Shown here: positions 1 to 4,651 of the stretch, one piece after another
Numbering within the stretch: the stretch's first letter is position 1
Layout: each line of letters begins with the position of its first letter
Source of the DNA: Spirochaetales bacterium
GTDB taxonomy: Bacteria > Spirochaetota > Spirochaetia > DSM-27196 > SKKC01
NCBI GenBank assembly: GCA_007121695.1
Contig: SKKC01000188.1
Coordinates: 1-9,110 of the forward strand
Direction: 5' to 3'
Length of the DNA stretch: 9,110 bases
Position numbers and translations under genes: made by a program
Notes under the pieces: generated by a model
Told to the model about the DNA's origin: nothing
Database searches by the model: none
The model's input: only the letters and a program-made list of their open reading frames with translations

Positions 1-1
1 C

Positions 2-856
2 GCAGCCCGCGCGGGGGAATGGCCAGGGCTTGTCGACGGAACAGAATCACTCGACACTTCAAACGTACCGCCCGAGCTGGTAGAGAAGCTCGATATGGAA
101 CAGCCGCCCGCTGCAGAGTCTGCGTTTCTGCAACACGTCCGCGCGAACCCGGATACGGTCCTGCTACGGCTGAAACAGGCGGCCGGGGCGGTTCTTGCGC
201 TCGGGCTCATATCGGCAGCCGCCGTCCTGCTTACCCGGATAGACGTCGACATGGAAGCGATCCTCGAAGATGTCCGCCAGGTTTACCGCGAACGGCCCGT
301 TCTGGGGGTGATGCTGTCAATAGGAAGCTACTGGCTTTCAATGGCGGTGTTCGTGACCATCCTGGTACCGGTAGTGTTCTTTGCCGCAGTGCACGGACCG
401 CCGCTTGGAATAGTGTTCTCGCTGGTCGGGTTGCTCTCAGGCGCGGCGATCTACTACAGACTTGGGCTGTTCGTGTTCGACGCGGACTGGATAGACCGCT
501 TCAAAGCTGTTCGTGCTGCAAAGGCTCAACTGGAACGTATTAAACCCTACGGGGTATGGGCCGTGGCGATATCGCGCATGGTACCGTCAGGCCCCTTTGC
601 GGTCGTTAACTTCGTGACGGGTATGCTCGGATTTACGTTCCGGCAGTTTCTCCTGGGCTCGCTGATCGGTCTCGTTCCGGGAGTCGTCGCATTTTCGATT
701 TTCGGGGAAATAATACAGAATGTGTTTACCGATCCGAGCTGGTTCAACATCGGGATGCTCGCGGCTTTTCTGACGGTATACTTCGCGGTCGCGCGTCTTA
801 TCCTCGGATTGATACGGAAAATCGCGGGCTGGGCATCGAAGCAGGGAGACTCCTGA
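2..856 (+). CDS. VTT (TVP38/TMEM64, DedA-like) membrane protein, 5' end outside the window
   Basis: Integral inner-membrane protein of the VTT/SNARE-associated Golgi (DedA-like) family, whose members are linked to lipid scrambling or transport. Counting from the Met at 95, hydrophobic segments lie near residues 29-47, 69-100, 103-127, 168-204 and 219-240. The family signature is clear: R161-M-V-P with a following P-F, then an F-V-T-G turn, then I-G-L-V-P-G near 191-196 and F-G-E at 203-205. The frame is open to the left edge without a stop, and the upstream residues (about 31 codons, including PPELVEKLDMEQP) read like a protein linker. I therefore take the gene to start outside the window, perhaps as a phospholipase D-VTT fusion. 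The Met at 95 has only a weak GAGAAG before it and is the alternative start. The stop lies 3 bases before the next gene, so the two are probably co-translated. Family call is strong; the fusion is inferred. Confidence 0.85.
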   Translation, partial: AARAGEWPGLVDGTESLDTSNVPPELVEKLDMEQPPAAESAFLQHVRANPDTVLLRLKQAAGAVLALGLISAAAVLLTRIDVDMEAILEDVRQVYRERPVLGVMLSIGSYWLSMAVFVTILVPVVFFAAVHGPPLGIVFSLVGLLSGAAIYYRLGLFVFDADWIDRFKAVRAAKAQLERIKPYGVWAVAISRMVPSGPFAVVNFVTGMLGFTFRQFLLGSLIGLVPGVVAFSIFGEIIQNVFTDPSWFNIGMLAAFLTVYFAVARLILGLIRKIAGWASKQGDS

Positions 857-859
857 GCC

Positions 860-1588
860 ATGCGCATCATGACCTACAATGTTCACGGCTGCGTCGGCAC
901 CGACGGCGTGTATGATGCGCAGCGCATCCTCGAGGTCGTCCGCGACGTGGATCCGGATGTTCTCGGACTGCAGGAAGTCCGGCTGCCCGGGGGATCAGTT
1001 CCCGACATACTCGAGCTCCTGGAAACCGGGTTTCCCGGATACTCGATTCTATTCGGGCGGACGCTCGAAGACGAACGAGGCGCCTACGGAAACGCGCTTG
1101 TATCGCGCTACCCGATACAACGGCACACGGACCTGAGCCTCGAGATCGGTGCGTCGTTTGATACCCGCAGGACCAAAGTCGAAGACCGCCGTGCGATTAT
1201 CGCTTCGGTGACGCTCCCCGACAATACACCGCTGACGGTAATCGTCACGCATCTTGGTCTCGAGCGCTGGGCACGAAAGAAACAGGCGGAAACACTCATC
1301 GCCGGCATCGACGCGGCGGTCGATGTTGCCACAGACGCGGCGGTGTTCCTCGGAGACTTTAACGAGTGGTTTTTCGCCGACCGCTTTCTGCGTCGCGTCG
1401 ACCGCCATTTTTCAAAACACGTCGTGCGCAGGACCTTTCCGTCCCGGTTTCCGATTCTGCCGCTGGACCGCATCTGGATTAGCGCAGGACTGCAGCGGAC
1501 CGAAACCCGGGTACACCGACGGTGGCCGGCACGGGTCGCATCTGACCACCTGCCGCTGTATGTCGAGGTAGGCCTGCCCGCAGACTAG
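860..1588 (+). CDS. Endonuclease/exonuclease/phosphatase (EEP, DNase I-like) family enzyme
   Basis: Metal-dependent phosphodiesterase/phosphatase of the DNase I-like EEP superfamily, 242 residues, essentially one bare catalytic domain. All core motifs are visible in order: TYNVHG (Asn7), LQE (Glu39, metal ligand), YGNALVSRYP (76-85), THLG (His131), GDFNEW (Asp166, Asn168) and SDHLPL (Asp229-His230, catalytic pair). The fold therefore looks intact and active. There is no signal peptide, so it should act in the cytoplasm. The substrate cannot be read from the sequence; relatives cleave nucleic acids, phosphoinositides or sphingomyelin. The preceding VTT gene ends 3 bases upstream, and an AGGGAG element inside its end (843-848) can serve as ribosome-binding site. 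A second ATG at 869 is possible but would remove only three residues. The RTFPSRFPILPLDRIW segment before the catalytic Asp-His resembles EEP proteins I associate with PLD/VTT neighbours. Confidence 0.9.
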   Translation: MRIMTYNVHGCVGTDGVYDAQRILEVVRDVDPDVLGLQEVRLPGGSVPDILELLETGFPGYSILFGRTLEDERGAYGNALVSRYPIQRHTDLSLEIGASFDTRRTKVEDRRAIIASVTLPDNTPLTVIVTHLGLERWARKKQAETLIAGIDAAVDVATDAAVFLGDFNEWFFADRFLRRVDRHFSKHVVRRTFPSRFPILPLDRIWISAGLQRTETRVHRRWPARVASDHLPLYVEVGLPAD

Positions 1589-1598
1589 AGCGTCTGCG
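1579..1598. terminator. Hairpin between convergent EEP and rsgA genes
   Basis: CGCAGAC and GTCTGCG form a 7-bp perfect stem with a 6-base loop (1586-1591) that contains the EEP stop codon. It sits in the 18-base gap and gene end between two converging genes, where a bidirectional terminator would be expected. No clear U-tract follows on either strand, so a factor-independent terminator is not proven. Confidence 0.35.
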
Positions 1599-1606
1599 AG
1601 TCGCCG

Positions 1607-2596
1607 TTATTTCAGATTCTGTTTCGACTGCCGGTCCTGCGCTTCGCGGGCGAATCGATTCACCCGCTGCTCGATAAAGGCTGCTTCGGCGCTGAGTTTC
1701 TGATACTGCTCGAATCGTTCAGCCTGCAGTTCCCCGGCCTCGATGGCCTGCTGTACGGCACAGCCGGGTTCGTGTTCATGAGTGCAGTTCCGGAACCGGC
1801 ACGCCGCCGCGAGAGACAGAATGTCGTCGAAAGAATCCTCCACTGCCTCGGCGCCGCTCCACAGATGCAGCTCACGCATGCCGGGAACGTCAATGACGGC
1901 TGTCCGATCGGGAAGCCGAAAGAGGCGACGGAAGGTTGTCGTGTGCCGGCCTTTGTAGTCGTTTCGAACCGCGCCTTCTTTCGCAAGCGCTTCTCCGGCG
2001 AGGGCGTTCAGCAGGCTCGATTTCCCGACTCCCGAGATACCCAGCAGACAGATCGTATCGCCCGGGGTCCACTGCTTACGGAGGTCCGGTATGCCGGTTC
2101 CGGTGCGCGCGCTTACCACACAGACAGAATCTTCCGCTACGGCGTTTCTTGCAATCGCGACGATACGATCGCGATGTCCCGGTTCGGCCATATCTGCCTT
2201 GTTGAGCACAACCACAGGCCGCACGTTCCCCGCGCGAACTGTGGTGACCAGGCGGGAAAGCAGGCCCTCGGTGAAGGCGCGCCCACCATCCATGCCGAAT
2301 ACCAGAAGGGCCACGTCCACGTGCGCGGCAATGACCTGCGCTTCGTCGCGATCCCCGGGACGCCGGCGCTGCAGCACAGCCTGACGCGGCAAGACCTCGT
2401 GAATATAAATCAGTTCGTCGGCATGCTGTTCGGTGGGAAGATCGACCAGGACATAGTCACCAACGACAGGATAATCGCCCGCCTCGACAACCCGATAGCT
2501 GAACGCACCGGATACGCGCGCGTCGAACCTCTCGCCAGTGGAAATCTCGACCGTATAGAAGTGATGATCCTGTGCAACGATACGGGCGTTCTGCAT
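1607..2596 (-). CDS. rsgA: Ribosome small-subunit GTPase RsgA (YjeQ/EngC)
   Basis: Circularly permuted GTPase that helps late 30S subunit maturation and is activated by the ribosome. The 329-residue protein has the RsgA layout: an N-terminal OB-fold region (about 1-75), then the GTPase motifs in permuted order with G4 NKAD at 132-135, a G5-like SAR at 162-164, G1 GISGVGKS at 186-193, switch I GRHTTT at 216-221 and G3 DVPG at 236-239. A C-terminal zinc site follows with C266, C271, H273 and C279 (C-x4-C-x-H-x5-C). G3 is usually DTPG, so Val237 is a small departure. The GMRELHLW stretch after G3 matches the subgroup with IDTPGMREL. The ATG at 2594-2596 has no visible Shine-Dalgarno; it lies 14 bases after the stop of the upstream lipoprotein gene, so translational coupling is likely. 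It converges on the EEP gene. Confidence 0.96.
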   Translation of the reverse strand: MQNARIVAQDHHFYTVEISTGERFDARVSGAFSYRVVEAGDYPVVGDYVLVDLPTEQHADELIYIHEVLPRQAVLQRRRPGDRDEAQVIAAHVDVALLVFGMDGGRAFTEGLLSRLVTTVRAGNVRPVVVLNKADMAEPGHRDRIVAIARNAVAEDSVCVVSARTGTGIPDLRKQWTPGDTICLLGISGVGKSSLLNALAGEALAKEGAVRNDYKGRHTTTFRRLFRLPDRTAVIDVPGMRELHLWSGAEAVEDSFDDILSLAAACRFRNCTHEHEPGCAVQQAIEAGELQAERFEQYQKLSAEAAFIEQRVNRFAREAQDRQSKQNLK

Positions 2597-2610
2597 GCAG
2601 ACCGTTGGCG

Positions 2611-3204
2611 CTACGGAAAATCGGGCGAAACGGCAATCTCGGCGATCCGTTCGCCAAGAACGACCAGCTCGATATTCATGGTGTCAGTCGGACTATCGCC
2701 GAACGAGTATACGTGGGATGCTCCCTGAGAAAAAATCGGGCGCCCGAGCAGATCGAGCACGTCCTCGTGCAGCATGCCGACCCGAAGTCCATTGTCTATT
2801 GCGAGTTCAGGACTTTTCAGAACGGTCGCCACCATGAGATTGAGTGGCGGTGTTTCCTGCTCGTCCATGTCGGCGGTGGATTCATCATCATCATCATCCG
2901 ACCGATTCGGGTCTTCCACAAAAAAGACAAACTCTACTCCATCGAATACCAGAGTGTATCGACGGTTATTCTGCCCGTCCTCGACACCCGTCCCCTGCAC
3001 ACGCTCGGTGATCACTTCGACGGGTTCGCCCCAGACTGCCCGGATGTCGTCCTGAGTCTGTTGAAAATCAAAATCGTCGGGATACACGAAGGTGTGGCGC
3101 ACCGGAATGTCTTCGAGGCACCGGTCTCCCAGAACGGGATCGTCAATAGCTTCTTCGACGGGCGAGCACTGCAGGAACAGCAGTGCTACTGCGACAGGAA
3201 ACAG
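2611..3204 (-). CDS. Putative lipoprotein with two SmpA/BLIP-like modules; start codon uncertain
   Basis: Secreted lipoprotein candidate of unknown function. Right after the tRNA 3' end the frame reads LFPVAVALLFLQC, a hydrophobic h-region ending in a Cys (codon 3166-3168) that would be lipidated; Gln at -1 makes this a relaxed lipobox. The mature part seems to hold two related alpha/beta modules: the first around DDIRAVWGEP and YTLVFDGVEFVFFV, the second around GLRVGMLHEDVLDLLGRP and the final IELVVLGERIAEIAV. This pattern (short helix with GxP, then strands) recalls SmpA/OmlA- or BLIP-type domains. An acidic linker with five Asp joins them. No ATG, GTG or TTG exists between the tRNA end and the Cys. 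Options are CTG at 3202-3204 (used here, 197 residues), TTG at 3265-3267 inside the tRNA, or GTG at 3100-3102, which would drop the signal. The ATG at 3286-3288 translates the whole tRNA and is not believable. rsgA follows 14 bases later. Confidence 0.6.
   Translation of the reverse strand: MFPVAVALLFLQCSPVEEAIDDPVLGDRCLEDIPVRHTFVYPDDFDFQQTQDDIRAVWGEPVEVITERVQGTGVEDGQNNRRYTLVFDGVEFVFFVEDPNRSDDDDDESTADMDEQETPPLNLMVATVLKSPELAIDNGLRVGMLHEDVLDLLGRPIFSQGASHVYSFGDSPTDTMNIELVVLGERIAEIAVSPDFP
2884..2898 (-). repeat. (GAT)5 trinucleotide run coding for five Asp
   Basis: Five perfect GAT codons in the linker between the two modules of the lipoprotein. Copy-number change would add or remove Asp residues without shifting the frame. 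Confidence 0.8.
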
Positions 3205-3208
3205 AAAA

Positions 3209-3282
3209 TGGAGGATAGGGGATTTGAACCCCTGACCTGTTGATTGCGAACCAACCGCTCTAGCCAACTGAGCTAATCCCCC
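3209..3282 (-). tRNA. tRNA-Ala (anticodon CGC)
   Basis: A complete 74-base cloverleaf without encoded CCA. The acceptor stem GGGGGAT pairs with ATCCTCC and carries the G3:U70 wobble pair that is the identity element for alanyl-tRNA synthetase. The D arm is GCTC/GAGC, the anticodon stem GTTGG/TCAAC, and the anticodon loop TTCGCAA gives anticodon CGC, which reads GCG (Ala). The T arm AGGGG-TTCAAAT-CCCCT is standard, and the discriminator base is A. The 3' end is followed directly by TTTTCTG and the lipoprotein frame, so the tRNA is probably cut out of a longer transcript. Frames through this gene on either strand (for example MEDRGFEPLTC and GGLAQLARAVGSQ) are the familiar false peptides produced by translating tRNAs. 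Confidence 0.98.
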
Positions 3283-3302
3283 AGTCATATTCTCGGAGTG
3301 GT

Positions 3303-3332
3303 ACTATATCGTGGGATGCCAGCCGATTGCAA
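3303..3332 (-). promoter_or_regulatory. Probable sigma-70-type promoter for tRNA-Ala / lipoprotein / rsgA
   Basis: Reading the - strand, TTGCAA (3327-3332), an 18-base spacer and TATAGT (3303-3308) match the -35/-10 consensus at 4/6 and 5/6 positions. Transcription would start near 3296, roughly 14 bases before the tRNA. This is a consensus match only. Confidence 0.55.
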
Positions 3333-3356
3333 GTTCCTCACACACGTTCTTGCCGG

Positions 3357-3385
3357 TTGCATTCCTGAAAGTGACACCCGATAAT
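3357..3385 (+). promoter_or_regulatory. Probable sigma-70-type promoter for the ASCH-like / pseudoprotease operon
   Basis: TTGCAT (3357-3362), exactly 17 bases, then GATAAT (3380-3385): the -10 matches 5/6, the -35 only 3/6. The predicted start near 3392 would leave a leader of about 20 bases containing the strong ribosome-binding site. It is divergent from the tRNA promoter, with 24 bases between the two sets of elements. Confidence 0.5.
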
Positions 3386-3400
3386 AACCGGACTGTGTTC

Positions 3401-3407
3401 GGGGAGG
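3401..3407 (+). promoter_or_regulatory. Strong Shine-Dalgarno that fixes the start of the ASCH-like gene
   Basis: GGGGAGG lies 5 bases before the ATG at 3413. It decides for this start over the in-frame ATG at 3311, which lies upstream of the predicted promoter and has no ribosome-binding site. Confidence 0.75.
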
Positions 3408-3412
3408 CTCAC

Positions 3413-3979
3413 ATGAAAGTAACCTGTATGTCTGTTCCCATTCCTGACGTGTATCTGATTGCTGCCGGTGTTCAGGATGTGTTCAACGCGAGTACCCGGA
3501 CCGATTTTCGCGGCCGCGTCTACCTGCATGCCAACGGCCCGTACACGTACGCGGGAGTCCCCGACTTCGGTGATCGCCCCCTGCCTGTCATCGCAGAGTT
3601 CAACCACCAGATGAACCGCATCGAAGAGATCGAGGCCGAGTCGCAATACATTCGATTTCCCGAACACGGAATACGGGTCGAGATCAAGCACGAAGACCGG
3701 CAGGATCCCGAGACAATACGGGAGTATAACTTCCTCGCCCGCATCTATTCGCATTTCCGAAGAACGCCCGAGACACCTTTTTTCGTGTCCGACGCGGTCA
3801 TTGGGCACGCAGAGCTGACCGATGTGACCCACGCCTCGAAATCACGATGGGCAGAACCTGGCCTGTTTCACTGGGTATTCACCGCGGCTACCCTGTACGC
3901 ACACCCGATTACCGGTGTCCGGAACCGACAAAACGATCTTATCTGGCAGTGGGAACCCCCACACGGAGTGAGTCTGTAA
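3413..3979 (+). CDS. Diverged ASCH-domain (PUA-like fold) protein
   Basis: Cytoplasmic protein of 188 residues that I read as an ASCH domain, a fold linked to RNA or nucleotide binding and in some cases hydrolysis of modified nucleosides. Three blocks match family members: the N-terminal strand-helix (about 5-23), TRTDFRGRVYLHANG at 28-42 (compare W-R-T-x-Y-R-G-P-L-L-I-H-A), and a C-terminal block DAVIGHAELTDV at 127-138 followed by RWAEPGLFHWVF at 145-156, close to the typical PWAEPGAYHWVL. The usual G-K-x-x-E-x-R signature is altered: here G19-V-Q-D-V-F-N-A lacks the Lys, Glu and Arg. Residues 43-125 form a larger insertion rich in charged and aromatic residues, of unknown role. No signal peptide or membrane segment. 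The stop is 3 bases before the pseudoprotease gene, with which it forms an operon. Fold assignment is from memory of the motif pattern. Confidence 0.7.
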   Translation: MKVTCMSVPIPDVYLIAAGVQDVFNASTRTDFRGRVYLHANGPYTYAGVPDFGDRPLPVIAEFNHQMNRIEEIEAESQYIRFPEHGIRVEIKHEDRQDPETIREYNFLARIYSHFRRTPETPFFVSDAVIGHAELTDVTHASKSRWAEPGLFHWVFTAATLYAHPITGVRNRQNDLIWQWEPPHGVSL

Positions 3980-3982
3980 ATC

Positions 3983-4648
3983 ATGTTAGAAAAAGTCAGC
4001 CTTCGATTCAAAGGCAGCTGCATGATGCTCATGAAACGCGATGTGCATGGTCTCGAGTTCGTCGCAAGCTGTTTCCTCGTGAAGCCGTCCGGCTATCTCC
4101 TGACAACTGCGTCCGGCATATCGTCCGAATCAGAACTCGTTGCAGTCACCGTAGATACTGCCGAACGATATCCTCCCATGTCGTGTCAGGCCTCATCGCC
4201 AATACCTGTTGATATTGTTGCGCTCGATAGGGAGCGTGACACCGCCCTCCTTCGCCTTCAACCGGATGTTCGCATACAGATGCCGGACGACATTATTGGT
4301 GAACCCGATGAAACACCTCGCGGAGCACTTCTTCTGTCAGTCGGCATCCCGTACGGCCGGGAACACGTACATACCGTCGTCGGGCCGGCCTCGGTACTCG
4401 CGGGACGCACGAGAACCGAAACCGGAACCAATCTGCTCCTATTCGACCATCAGATTCATCCAGGTGATATTGGAGGCCCGATAGTTCGGGCTTCTGACGG
4501 GCTGGTTATCGGCATTGTGGCGGGACTGTTTCATCCGTCCGTACTGCACAGCGCCAACGCAAGCTGGGTTGCAGATCAATACGCAGGGCTATCGTACGCC
4601 GTATCCATTCAGTACGGGTCCGAGCTTCTGACCTCACACAGCGTGTGA
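3983..4648 (+). CDS. HtrA-like trypsin-fold pseudoprotease, cytoplasmic
   Basis: A 221-residue single-domain relative of HtrA/DegP (S1C) proteases without PDZ domain or signal peptide. The fold landmarks are present: FVASCFLVKPSGYLLTT (26-42, compare GSGFlv-x-x-GyilTn), DRERDTALLRL (82-92), the oxyanion-hole region HPGDIGGPIV (159-168) with the following G-L-V-I-G-I strand, and the final GLSYAVSI (202-209, compare glgfAIP). The catalytic triad is broken. The His of T-N-x-H-V is Ser44 (TTASGI), the nucleophile of G-N-S-G-G is Ile163 (GDIGG), and only the Asp (Asp86) remains. It should therefore bind rather than cut. It follows the ASCH-like gene by 3 bases and probably shares its mRNA; a GGAG at 3965-3968 is a distant ribosome-binding site. 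Codons and base content look a little less GC-rich than neighbours by eye. Family confidence is good; biological role unknown. Confidence 0.75.
   Translation: MLEKVSLRFKGSCMMLMKRDVHGLEFVASCFLVKPSGYLLTTASGISSESELVAVTVDTAERYPPMSCQASSPIPVDIVALDRERDTALLRLQPDVRIQMPDDIIGEPDETPRGALLLSVGIPYGREHVHTVVGPASVLAGRTRTETGTNLLLFDHQIHPGDIGGPIVRASDGLVIGIVAGLFHPSVLHSANASWVADQYAGLSYAVSIQYGSELLTSHSV
4634..4648. other. Small palindrome over the pseudoprotease stop codon
   Basis: TCACAC and GTGTGA pair around the 3-base loop AGC. It ends at the stop codon, 3 bases before the converging TPR gene ends. It could slow polymerase between convergent genes, but it is short and has no U-tract. Confidence 0.25.
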
Positions 4649-4651
4649 TGC

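Noticed and set aside
19..543. 174-residue + strand frame, Arg/Gly-rich
   Set aside because: Out-of-frame shadow of the VTT gene with no recognisable fold.
1772..2728. 318-residue + strand frame
   Set aside because: Antisense to rsgA, whose GTPase motifs are intact; long shadow frames are common in GC-rich coding DNA.
3210..3243. + strand frame ending in MEDRGFEPLTC
   Set aside because: This is the antisense translation of the tRNA, a well-known false peptide; the longer frame (from 2572) lies antisense to the lipoprotein gene.
3209..3282. tRNA as attachment site of an integrated element
   Set aside because: No integrase gene and no second copy of the tRNA 3' end was seen in the window.
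3205..3288. N-terminal extension MTGGLAQLARAVGSQ... of the lipoprotein frame
   Set aside because: It is a translation of tRNA-Ala itself and cannot be a conserved protein N-terminus.
3311..3412. Longer start of the ASCH-like gene at ATG 3311
   Set aside because: It lies upstream of the predicted promoter and lacks a ribosome-binding site, while GGGGAGG sits correctly before ATG 3413 and family similarity begins there.
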